From Gigantopelta aegis (lineage: Eukaryota; Mollusca; Gastropoda; Neomphalida; Peltospiridae): 64,000 nucleotides of DNA. The notes under the pieces were generated by a model. That model was not told the origin of the DNA. It ran no database searches and worked only from the letters and a program-made list of their open reading frames with translations. Positions within the stretch are counted from its first letter, which is position 1. Every line of letters begins with the position of its first letter. This document shows, one piece after another, positions 35,440 to 46,585 of the stretch. A program made the translations under genes and the position numbers. The stretch lies in NCBI RefSeq assembly GCF_016097555.1, contig NC_054701.1, positions 63,741,927-63,805,926 of the forward strand. Direction: 5' to 3'.

Positions 35440-38180
35440 TTTCATCAGGTATTGCATGATATGACATAAATCCCTGTGCATGGCAGATGCCCTATTATAG
35501 AATAGAGTTCGGAACTATATAGCCATTTTAATCATAAAAATCTGTTTTAAGGACAATAAGGGTGGCTATTTGGTTTATATGGGTACCTGTGAAAATGAGT
35601 TGTTGCCTATTTTCAGGCTCCATTTACAGACAGAACTAAATGATGTGACAGGAATCCCAATGTGTGGCTGATACCCTATTATACTGTAGAGTTAGGAACT
35701 ACGTAGCCATTTTCGTCACGAAAATCGATTTAATGGCAGATGGGGTGGGTAATGGGGTTGTATGGGTGCCCGAGAAAATCAGTTGTTGTCTATTTTCAGG
35801 CTCCATTTACAGACAGAACTAACTGATATGACAGGAATCACTATGTGTGGCTGATACCCTATTATACTGTAGAGTTAGGAACTACATAGCCATTTTCGTC
35901 AAGAAAATCGGTTTAAGGGCAGATGGGGTGAGTAATGGGGTTGTATAGGTGCCCGAGAAAATAAGTTGTTGCTTATTTTCTGGCTCCATTTACAGACGGA
36001 ACTAAATGCAGTGACAGGAATACCTATGCGTGGCTGATACCCTATTATACTGTAGAGTTAGGAACTACGTAGCCATTTTCGTCACGAAAATCGCTTTAAG
36101 GGCAGATGGGGTGGGTATTGGAGTTGTATGGGTGTCCGAGAAAATCAGTTGTCTATTTTCAGGCTCCATTTACAGACGGAACTAACTGATGTGACAGGAA
36201 TCCCAATGTGTGGCTGATACCCTATTATACTGTAGAGTTAGGAACTACATAGCCATTTTCGTCACGAAAATCGGTTTAAGGGCAGATGGGGTGGGTATTG
36301 GAGTTGTATGGGTGTCCGAGAAAATCAGTTGTTGCCTATTTTCAGACTACATTTACAGACGGAACTAAATGATGTGACATCAATCACTATGTGTGGCTGA
36401 TACCCTATTATAAGGTAGAGTTAGGAACTATATAGCCAATAGCATCACGGAAACCGGTTTAGGGGCAGTAAGGGTGGGTATTGGGGTTGTATGGGTCCCC
36501 ATTACAATTAGTTGTCGCCTATTTTCAGGCTCCATTTACAGACAGAACTAAATGATGTGACATCAATCACTATGTGTGGCTGATACCCTATTATACTGTA
36601 GAGTTAGGAACTATATAGCCAATATCATCATGAAAACCGGTTATGGGGCAGCAGGGCTTCTAGATTATGGTAGCCCCACTCCCGTGGCTAGTGATATTCA
36701 GTGTTGGGTTAGTAAATAACTACTATTGTCATGCCCGACGGCTAGTGAAAAAAAAGTCGTCAAATGCTGCAGTTAAGTCTATTTTGTAAATATGAATATC
36801 CTGACTGCACCCCAACCCCCAAAGTTAGTGTTTTAAGATCTATCTCCCTCTTTAGGTGACATATCAGATTATTATTATTATTTAGTCAAACTGTATTAAC
36901 TTAAAGTAGGGCTAGTGAATTTTTAATCGTGGCTAGTAAATTTTCAAAATCACTGATCCCATGGCTAGTGGATTAATTTTTTTTCTAGAAGCCCTGGGCA
37001 GTAAGGGTGGGTATTGGGGTTGTATGGGTCCCCATTACAATTATTTGTCACCTATTTTCAGGTTCCATTTACAGACAGAACTAAATGATGTGACATCAAT
37101 CACTATGTGTGGCTGATACTGTATTATAAGGTAGAGTTAGGAACTATATAGCCAATATCATCACGAAAATCGGTTTAAGGGCAGTAAGGGTGGGTATTGG
37201 GGTTGTATGGGTCGCCATTACAATTAGTCGTTGCCTATATTAAGGCTCCATTTACAGACAGAACTAAATGATGTGACATCAATCACTATGTGTGGCTGAT
37301 ACTGTGTTATAAGGTAGAGTTAGGAACTATATAGGCAATATCATCACGAAAATCTCTTTACGGGCAGGTGGAGTGGGTATTGGGGTTGTATGGGTCCATG
37401 TGAAAATTATGCGTTGCCTAACTTTAGGCTCCATTTACAAACAGAACTAAATGATATGACATAAATCTCAATGTGTGCCTGATGCCCTATTATAGGGTAC
37501 AGTTAGGAACTACATAGCCATTTACATCACACAAATCGGTTTAAGGGCAGATGGGGTTGTATGGGTCCCCTTGAAAATTACTCATTACTCATGACTTCAG
37601 GCACCATTTACAGACAGAACTAAATGATGTGATATGAATCCCTGTGTGTGGCTGATACCCTATTATAGAGTAGAGTTAGGAACTACGTAGTCATCTTCAT
37701 CACGAAAATGTGTTTATGGGGCAGTATGGGTGGGTACTGGGACTAGGAGTGCCGAGAAAATTGGTCTTTGTCTAATTTTGAGCTCCATTTACAGATAGAA
37801 CTAAATGATATGACATAAATCCCAATGTGTGGCTGATACCCTATTATAGTGTAGAGTTAGGAACAACATAGTCATCTTCATCATGAAAATCGGTTTAAGG
37901 GCAGATGGGATGGGTATTGAGAGTTTTAGGAATCTGTGAAAATTAGTTGTTGCCTAACTTCAGGTTCCATTTACAGACGGAACTAAACAATGTGACATGA
38001 ATCACAATGTATGGCTGATACCCTATTATAGAGTAGAGTTAGGAACTATATAGCCATTTTAATCACAAAAATCCATGTACGGGCAGATGGGGTTAGTATT
38101 GGGGTTGTACGGGTACCCGTGAAAATTAGTATTTGCCTAATTTCAGACTCCATTTACAGACATAACTAAATGATTTGGTG
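35440..38180. repeat. satellite of about 183 bp units, left arm
   Basis: The landmark CATTTACAGAC recurs at 35621, 35804, 35987, 36167, 36350, 36533, 37066, 37249, 37432, 37605, 37786, 37968 and 38151. That is thirteen units with a mostly 183 bp period, broken by one inserted element (36650-36990). Each unit carries GTGGCTGATACCCTATTATA and TAGAGTTAGGAACTA. It lies just downstream of the zinc-finger gene. No ORF. Confidence 0.92.
36650..36995. mobile_element. MITE-like element within the satellite
   Basis: It starts CAGGGCTTCTAGA and ends TCTAGAAGCCCTG, a 13 bp perfect terminal inverted repeat, flanked by GGCAG on both sides (possible 5 bp target duplication). Internally the word GGCTAGTGAATT recurs about five times in variants. 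It is also present in the right arm (about 49868-50190, missing one end), so it predates the duplication. Confidence 0.7.
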
Positions 38181-38252
38181 TTTCATTTAAATAACACAAA
38201 TTATTCTGAACATTGGCACATAGTAATGTATGAGTTCTAACATTACAAGTCT

Positions 38253-38628
38253 GGGACCGGCGTCGTGGTTAGGCCATCGGACTACAGGCTGGTAAGTACT
38301 GGGTTCGTATCCCAGTCGAGGCATGGGATTTTTAATTCAGATACCGACTCCAAAACCTGAGTGAGTGCTCCGCAAGGCTCAATGGATAGGTGTAAACCAC
38401 TTGCACCGACCAGTGATCCATAACTGGTTCAAGAAAGGCCATTGTTTGTGCTATCCTGCCTGTGGGAAGTGCAAATAAAAGATCTCTTGCTGCTAATCGG
38501 AAAGAGTAGCCCATGTAGTGGCGATAGCGGGTTTCCTCTGAAAATCTGTATGGTCCTTAACCATATGTCTGATGCCATATAACCGTAAATAAAATGTGTT
38601 GAGTGCGTCGTTAAATCTTTTTATAAAT
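38253..38628 (+). repeat. tRNA-derived SINE shared by both arms (left)
   Basis: Head GTGGTTAGGCCATCGGACTA, B box GGGTTCGTATCCC, tail GTTGAGTGCGTCGTTAAAT. Same site in the right arm at 48263-48638, so insertion predates the duplication. Confidence 0.85.
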
Positions 38629-38764
38629 CTTGGGAAAAAAGATGGTTAAATAAAGGTTGAGTCTAGCTGGGTCACAGTGACCCCAAGGTGATCAGCCTTT
38701 TTAGAAAAGTGTTTATTTTTTTTATTTTTTTTTAAGGTTTCATATATTTATTTTTTTGATACAG

Positions 38765-38851
38765 GAATGAAGGTTACTGATGGAACAGCCACAGTAAATC
38801 AATTAAAACAGTCCCTGTGTAATGCATTATCGACAACAAGTAACAATTCAG
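38765..38851 (+). CDS. candidate orphan exon downstream of the satellite
   Basis: Acceptor TTTTTTTGATACAG, then 87 nt with one open frame (MKVTDGTATVNQLKQSL, CNALSTTSNNS), then a GTGAAA donor. Phase 1 at its end fits the exon at 39281-39363. It could be the distal part of the zinc-finger gene or of another gene. The right-arm counterpart (about 46480-46575) has lost about 10 bp and adjoins the Tc1 insertion. Confidence 0.4.
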
Positions 38852-39280
38852 GTGAAACTACATACCTCGGCTGTTCCAGTAGGAAAGTGTTTATTTAGTA
38901 GCTACCATACAATTTTAAATCATAAATATTTGGCATTCTATCAGGAAGATGGTTAAAGATAGGTTGAAAAAATACATTTAGTAAATTTTGCTTCTGATGA
39001 TTTTATTGATACAGTATAATTATGTTGGTGTATAAGTTGGTTGCTTTATACTTTTTTATTTTTATACACAACACATTCTGAACATAGACACATGCATAAA
39101 TAATATGTTATGTGTCTATCACATGCCGTATATGCTTTTCTATTTTCATAATTCAGTTATAACACGTCATATTCGATGTGAAGATAGGTTGACAATGTAT
39201 CTGGGTTATAGCAACACTGCATTGTCAACCACAGGTTGAATTAAATACGAGGACTAAAATCTTTTTCTTCTCTTTTAAAG

Positions 39281-39363
39281 TTTACAATCACCTCTATCAT
39301 GTTGAAGACGATGGATGGTGTTCTCTTTTTGAAGACAAGCGACATGAAGTTTTTGTTAAGTAG
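39281..39363 (+). CDS. candidate terminal exon in phase with 38765-38851
   Basis: Pyrimidine tract TTTTTCTTCTCTTTTAAAG, then an in-phase frame reading YNHLYHVEDDGWCSLF and EDKRHEVFVK, ending at TAG (39361-39363). Joined to the preceding exon it gives SNNS-V-YNHLYH. The mirrored sequence at about 45981-46062 is intact. An antisense ORF of 90 codons over the same place is regarded as fortuitous. Confidence 0.4.
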
Positions 39364-40020
39364 TTAAAGATATATACACATTTTGTTCTCATACCCTGAC
39401 TGATAACCAGCAATGGTTTCATGTACACATTTTTAAAGTACATGAAAGGCCTATTGAGAACAAAATTACATTTTAACAATGAGGCCGAAACCTTTGTGGT
39501 GACATCTTTCTTTCTGTCCGTCTTTCTTGATTTCTGAACAATGCACAGTTTCTGATAATGTGTATCCACTACTTATTTATTATGAAGGAAACCACCACTT
39601 GATAAGTATTGTAGTAACAATACCATTTATGAAATGTTCTAGATACATAACGCTCAGTATGTACAGTAAACTTTAAGTCACCACAAAGGTATCAGGGTTG
39701 ATTTATTTTAGAATTTTATTTTTTTTAAAGTTGAATGAATGTATGATGCAAATTACTGGTATGATTTGAATAAAAAGCAGGTAAGTTAAAAATGTTTCCA
39801 CTGTATATATTTAGATGGTGGAGATGGGATATGTTGGAAGAGTAAGAGTTATAGTAATTTAATTGTGATGTTACATGAATGGATTGGTAGTTTTTAATTT
39901 ATTCCATTTAATTTCTTTAAACACAAAATACTATATAGTTGGACTACTCGTGTGCAGGACCTCTTTTGGTATCCGCTACAAGGGATGTCATGACACGCCA
40001 ACCTCAATATACATACTGTC
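39364..40020. other. inner end of the left arm, no gene seen
   Basis: AT-rich sequence mirrored at 45324-45980. The arm stops abruptly at ACATACTGT. Confidence 0.5.
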
Positions 40021-42760
40021 GTTCGATTTGAAGCCACTGAACGTCTACGAATGAACATGACCTACCACCGCTTTTACCACACGTGTAAAAGCATGGGGAC
40101 TCGTTGCCAACCCGAACGGGAGCACACGAAACTCGTACGCTTTCCCGTCGAAAAGGAAGCGCAGAAACTTCCAAAACGCCTTGTGCACCGGGACATGGAG
40201 GTATGCGTCATTCAGATCGATCGACGCAGCCCACTCCCCAATTTGAAGCAGGTTCCGGACCGAATGAACCGTTTCCATTTTCATGGAAGAAACGTTGACG
40301 TAGACGTTCAGTGGCTTGAAATTTAGGATTGGTCTCTATTCCCCATTTTTCTCCTGGGCGAAGAAAAGATGAGAATAAAATCCCGGAGTGTCCAGACTGA
40401 CTCTCTGGATGGCCCCTTTGTCGAGAAACTCGGCAATCATACTCTCCACTAAAACGCGCCGATCCGCGCATGGTAACGGTGGCATTCTCGGAGTGGAAGT
40501 AAGAGGGGGGCTCGAAGAAAAGGGTATTTTGTAACCGTGTCGAACAACCGACAGAACCCAGGGATCGAGACCCGGCAGCTTGCACCAATTTCGAAGGAAA
40601 TGGCGGAGCCTGCCCCCCCCCCCCCCCCCCCCCCCCCCACGGGTATGGTTGCTAACGGTACCTCCGAAAGCTACTGCTGATCGTTCACGTACCCTCACCC
40701 CAACCGCTTACCACTTGTAGGCGCAACGCCTTTGCTGGACTGAGAACAGAACGCAGTACGACGCTTGTGTCCTCACTTAGTGGAAGACGGGTTGTTACCT
40801 GGTTGCCTCCTAGTGTCAGGAACCCAGGGATCTGAGCCGACTGTAAAAAAGCAGCCTTTTTCACAGGAGGCTTGAACCCCGAAAACGTGGACCGACGTTT
40901 ACCAGAGGTTGAGGGTTGCGTGTTCGGGACTGGTCGCGACAAATCCTTGTCTAGGACAATATTAAAATCGGGACCGAAAAGTAAATTTTCCCGTACCGAA
41001 CGTGTATGAAAAAACGTCTTCTCAACGTTTGATGCACTCAAACCCGCCAGGTAATGGTCACGCCGTAACAAAAGACTGTTCGCAAACAATCGGCCAGATA
41101 ACTGAGCGATATGCTTAGAGGCTTTTGACGCAGCCTCCAAAAAGCCTTTCGCCATTGCGGGAAGGCTCTCGACAGCCTTATCCAAGCCAAATAGGAACGT
41201 ACCTAAATGGTTATTAACCTGGAACATCGACTTAGCCAGCCGTTCGAACGATTCCAGATCCGCGATTGGCAATGACACATGCGGCGATGGGGAACAAGTG
41301 GCTCGGACACTAGCGGGAACGACCGCCGGATGTTCGAGAAAATCCGCCCCCAACGTCTCATAGGTGTCGGCACAAAAAATGCGCGTTCCTGTTAAGATTT
41401 TCCCCGTAGGCAGTGCCGTTGGGTACTCCATCAACACCCACTCCTAGGATACGATCACTGCCAGTGATCAACGCATCAATGTCACAAAGTGAACTGTGCG
41501 CCTCCTGTGCAAGTGGAAAACCCGACTCCTCACGAGGAGTGACCAAATTCAAAGAACGGTTCCCGAAGGAGACACCCTTGAATGTAGGCTGGGCCTCAAC
41601 CTGAGGTATAGCGTCCCCACATACCTGTCGGACCTGGTCCCTGACAAAAGCCAGAACCGCCGGATAATCGCACTCCTCCTCTACCTCCGAACCGAAGTGA
41701 GAGAGAGCTGGGTCAGCGACAGAATCCGGTCCAACCGACGCTTCCTCTGAAGCCAGGTCACTGTCCATTGGATCCCGAAGATCTACATGGACTTCTCCCC
41801 CTAATCGAGATGCCCCTGGGGCAGTGTCTCCCGAGATGGAAACAATAGGAACCGAACGACAATCCCTAACTGCATCATCAAACTGCTGTCGAGACGCAGT
41901 TTCTGCTGGTTTTGGCGGAAAAGGTAGGGACCAAAGATGGTGCAAACTGTGAGGAGATTTCCATTGCTACCGAAGTCACCGGACCCTTGGGGTCAACATA
42001 TGCAAACGAAGGACCCAAACGGGATGAGTCCTCCACCCTACGGTAAACATCGGTCGGGATGCCATCAGAGACTGATCCCAGCATCGGAACAACTGGCTCA
42101 GTTCGAAGCAAACTGGCAGAACTCTCCTCGGGCCTTAAGAATGCTGAGGTGCCAAAACGACTGTCAGCAATCGAAGGCAAAGTCAGGGCCACCTGCTCTG
42201 CGGACGAAGCAGTGAACCCATGCACAACGGAGTGCATGTGCTCGGTAACCGATGAAGTCGTCAAAACCGGTGCCGCGACAACTCCACCCTGGCCCCCTTC
42301 TGTTTGTAAAGATAACTGTAACGACGATGGCGATGCCCGAGACGGAGCCACACAAACAGAAGAAGGCACCGTCACTAACGAAGACGGCTCACTTACCACG
42401 GTCACAATAGGAGCCCGGGGGGTGGGGGGGGGGGGGGGGGGCGCTCCCGAAGTATCGGTAACTGTACTCGTAACACGGACCGACGAAGAAACACCCTTGT
42501 GTTTCCCCCCTTTCCGGACACTTTTCGAAGTGTCTACAGACTTATGGGACCTACCCACTAAGTCCGATTTGCCGACTACTGCCGAAGCAGCCGACAAGAT
42601 TTTGCTGGTACCCGAAACCTGAGTCTGCGAACCGAACCGAACCCACTGGCAGTCCAAACACAACACGCGTGTGTCTTTACATCGTAAAGGAAATTAACAA
42701 CCATCTCGCGCACAAACTTTCCGTGCGCTAGCTGTCAACGAACACGCATCGGACATGGTA
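40021..42760 (-). mobile_element. retroelement fossil (reverse-transcriptase class, DIRS-like), truncated
   Basis: Minus strand. A gag-like region (about 42666-40685) with Ser/Pro-rich and Gly/Pro stretches is followed by the beginning of a reverse transcriptase with SIDLNDAYLHVPVH and FRVLPFGLATSPHAF. The LNDAY and LPFGL...P blocks are typical of DIRS/Gypsy-type enzymes, and the wording is closest to DIRS elements as I remember them. The element is broken, with several breaks, and is cut off at the inner edge of the left arm, so the rest of pol and both ends are absent. G/C homopolymers lie at 40613-40638 and 42421-42440. Age: old enough to have decayed, yet the frames are still long. Confidence 0.7.
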
Positions 42761-43680
42761 AATTCAACACAGAATTCCCAACTACCAACCATATGTCAAG
42801 TTCAACGGAAAAACAAACACAGGTGGACTGCAGAATTGAGAATGAAGTTACAGGTAGCCTGTGCAAGGATAGCATTGCGCATATCCGGCAAGGGAGAGAA
42901 TTCTGCAGTGTGTAGGTATGACTCAGGTTGAATGACATATTTGTTGTGCTAGCACAGTAAGCTGAATAAGACTATTTGAAAACATTCGGATATATGCCGA
43001 GGGTATATGAAATGATTCGGCTAATTACGAAGTGTGCTGAAAACTAATTTTAATATACAATTTTATATAAAATTCGTTTCAAGACGAAAACAAACCCATG
43101 ATGATATAGCCATAAAATATGTTTATGCTAGTATACAATCAGAGTTTATTACTGCACTTCCACCCACCCCTGTATTTTAGTCTCGCCCTATATTTTTAGA
43201 ATTTGTAAGCTCCCGAATAACGCTACAAAAGGCGAAGTGTAATTGGTCGATATTTAAATTGTTATTTATAGATGAAATGTCACCCGGACATGGGAGTCCA
43301 CGCAATGCTGTTAGATTTACTGGTAGACCAGTAGAGCTAATTTTAATCAGTTTGGTTGAAAATTCTAAATGGATCAAACAGCACACTAAGCATACGTAAC
43401 ACCATATATAGTGAAACCCGCAGCAGTTATGGAGAATACCACTAGTTATGTGGAGTTTCTTTTGGAGGGACGTGCAATCCCGTACTCCCTGTCAAAAATC
43501 CGCGTGACGAATTTATTACTTTTTAGATCTGTTTTATAAACACAAATTATAGGAACAGTCAAACTTTTAAACAAAGTACACACACATTTTGAGTTGTAAT
43601 ATATTTTAATAACACAACATGCCATTAAATTCTGTAATATATAATAATAAGAAAACAAATAATCAAATTCCTAAACACTT

Positions 43681-43683
<3 letters not shown>

Positions 43684-43745
<62 letters not shown>
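43684..43745. repeat. TA microsatellite
   Basis: Uninterrupted (TA)n of about 62 bp in the palindrome spacer. Confidence 0.95.
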
Positions 43746-43748
<3 letters not shown>

Positions 43749-44194
43749 AGATATTTGCAGCTTTTTGTTAGCTGCTTGGGTATGAACAGTGTCAACATTC
43801 TAATTTCAAAAGCAGACGATTTGTAAACAAAGGGTGGACAACTTTTATCACCTTATTATCTTGCGTGGTTTAAACGATCATGATTATTCATTATTATTCT
43901 GTAATCGTGTCGGGGGAGGGGGGATTGAAAACTCGCAGTCAAAAAAAATGTGTCGGGGGTTATACTAACTTTTAGAACCTGTCAGAAAGCATGCCAAATT
44001 ATTACTTAAAATATTTTCATGACAATTACAGACACGGCGGAGCACCCCCTCCCCCATCAAACATATTGTTGGTAGTAAATCTTAATTAAGACAGAGATGA
44101 ATTTTACTTGTAGAATGCAGGAAATTGCATTTCATGATATAAAATTTTCTAAATTGTACGTGGGAAGATACCCACGAACTCTCTAAAATCCGAA

Positions 44195-44345
44195 CCAAAG
44201 TGTTAACAACTACGTTAACAATGTTAAGTGTTAACAATTACCGTTAGATTTCCCCCAAATTTTGTCCAGACACAAATCGTGGAAAATAAACCATTAGCAT
44301 TTATTTACAGGGTGTATACTACCAAATCAAATCCCATAGACGACA
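44195..44345. repeat. half copy of the fold-back family
   Basis: GTTAACAATTACCGTTAGAT and TTTTGTCCAGACACAAATCG match the left half of the element at 9005-9662. No inverted partner is evident nearby. Confidence 0.6.
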
Positions 44346-46585
44346 ATAGTAACATATGTGGGCTAAAACTCCTACCTGCAACATATCAATCGACATAAAC
44401 GCCACGAATATAAATACTACCATCCCTCACCCTTAAAGTGAATCACAAAAAAGTGGGTGTCAAGCTGCTCATTTCTGAGATAACGGTTAGCGTCTATGAC
44501 TACCCTAGTTCCTCACAAAATTTTAGTACTTTTTTTTACAGGTACCCCATACATGTTCCAAGCACAAGGCTACTTGACACAGTGGTACTAGATGAAATAA
44601 AATTGCATACATTTTTAGCCCAGATGAAACTAATTTGTTTTACAACCAACACACTCACATTTATAACCAATCACAGGACTTGTGGTGTTCACTTCTCTAT
44701 CAAAAGTTGGGTGCACTTCGAACTTTGACCCAGCCGGAAGTTATTTGGTTTAGTACTACCTATGTGTCCAGCTATGTATTTTTATGACAACCAGGATCTG
44801 GTGTATTCTAACATAAAGTGACAGCTTCACTGAAACTGTTGTTTCTACAGTGCAACCTAATATAAATGCATAAGGCATATATATTGTATACAGTTTTGTA
44901 CAAATGCAATATGTCCTATTAAACAACAAAATGTTTTAAAATAAAACTCCTGAAAATATTTACCATTAACTCACCAATTCTCATCACAACTATATTTAAA
45001 AATCCGGAAGCCTCTAAACGTTATTATATTATATACTACTAACTACACATACAAATCATTAACAGGGGTGACGCAGATACATCATGATACTACTGCTGAC
45101 TACAAAATAATCGATACCGTTGCTCGTGTATCGATTCATATTTTGACCATGTAATGATTCCTACTTTAACTATGCATCAATTTACAAATTTTTTATTAAT
45201 TTATATCCAGATATTATTGCATTTAAAGAAAAACAGTGAAGTGGACAGAGAACATGTATATGCATGCTTATGTCAATAATATTCACTCAGAAAATACTGT
45301 GAATCGGGTATTGTGGTGTAATAACAGTATGTATATTGAGGTTGGCGTGTCATGACATCCCTTGTAGCGGATACCAAAAGAAGTCCTGCACACGAGTAGT
45401 CCAACTATATAGTATTTTGTGTTTAAAGAAATTAAATGGAATAAATTAAAAACTACCAATCCATTCATGTAACATCACAATTAAATTACTATAACTCTTA
45501 CTCTTCCAACATATCCCATCTCCACCATCTAAATATATACAGTGGAAACATTTTTAACTTACCTGCTTTTTATTCAAATCATACCAGTAATTTGCATCAT
45601 ACATTCATTCAACTTTAAAAAAATAAAAATACTAAAATACATCAACCCTGATACCTTTGTGGTGACTTAAAGTTTACTGTACATACTGAGCTTTATGTAT
45701 CTAGAAAATTTCATAAATGGTATTGTTACTACAATACTTATCAAGTGGTGGTTTCCTTCATAATAAATAAGTAGTGGATACACATTATCAGAAACTGTGC
45801 ATTGTTCAGAAATCAAGAAAGACGGACAGAAAAAAAGATGTCACCACAAGGGTTTCGGCCTCATTGTTAAAATGTAATTTTGTTCTCAATAGGCCTTTCA
45901 TGTACTTTAAAAATGTGTACATGAAACCATTGCTGGTTATCAGTCAGGGTATGAGAACAAAATGTGTATATATCTTTAACTACTTAACAAAAACTTCATG
46001 TCGCTTGTCTTCAAAAAGAGAACACCATCCATCGTCTTCAACATGATAGAGGTGATTGTAAACTTTAAAAGAGAAGAAAAAGATTTTAGTCCTCGTATTT
46101 AATTCAACCTGTGGTTGACAATGCAGTGTTGCTATAACCCAGATACATTGTCAACCTATCTTCACATCGAATATGACGTGTTATAACTGAATTATGAAAA
46201 TAGAAAAGCATATACAGCATGTGATAGACAAATAACATATTATTTATGCATGTGTCTATGTTCAGAATGTGTTGTGTATAAAAATAAAAAGTATAAAGCA
46301 ACCAACTTATACACCAACATAATTATACTGTATCAATAAAATCATCAGAAGCAAAATTTACTAAATGTATTTTTTCAACCTATCTTTAACCATCTTCCTG
46401 ATAGAATGCCAAATATTTATGATTTAAAATTGTATGGTAGCTACTAAATAAACACTTTCCTACTGGAACAGCCGAGGTATGTAGTTTCACCTGAATTGTT
46501 ACTTGTTGTCGATAATGCATTACACAGGGACTGTTGTAATTGATTTACTGTGGCTGTTCCTTCATTCCTGTATCAAAAAGATAAA

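Larger units (their letters stand above)
10093..40020. repeat. left arm of the large inverted duplication
   Basis: Blocks of this arm match the right arm in reverse order and inverted: 10093-11145 with 59048-58000; 13796-13862 with 57940-57875; 15156-16331 with 57870-56715; 18526-18612 with 56725-56640; 24833-25148 with 56640-56305; 25149-25797 with 55795-54970; 31452-40020 with 54815-45324. Blocks compared by eye are close to identical (one amino-acid difference over 90 codons in one stretch). Everything between blocks is arm-specific insertion, or sequence deleted from the other arm. The inner edge is sharp, at ACATACTGT. Confidence 0.9.
42761..45323. other. palindrome spacer, no gene seen
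   Basis: AT-rich DNA that includes a TA microsatellite (43684-43745), a half copy of the fold-back family (44195-44345) and a G-rich stretch at 43911-43923. ORFs of 67-96 codons here have no recognisable motifs. Confidence 0.45.

Noticed and set aside
35440-38180. CRISPR array
   Set aside because: Units are tandem and about 183 bp with no unique spacers, in a eukaryotic context.
40051-40326. Plus-strand ORFs over the retroelement fossil
   Set aside because: Opposite strand of the recognisable reverse-transcriptase region.
39297-46046. 90-codon ORF conserved in both arms
   Set aside because: Conservation reflects the recent duplication; it is antisense to a better exon candidate.
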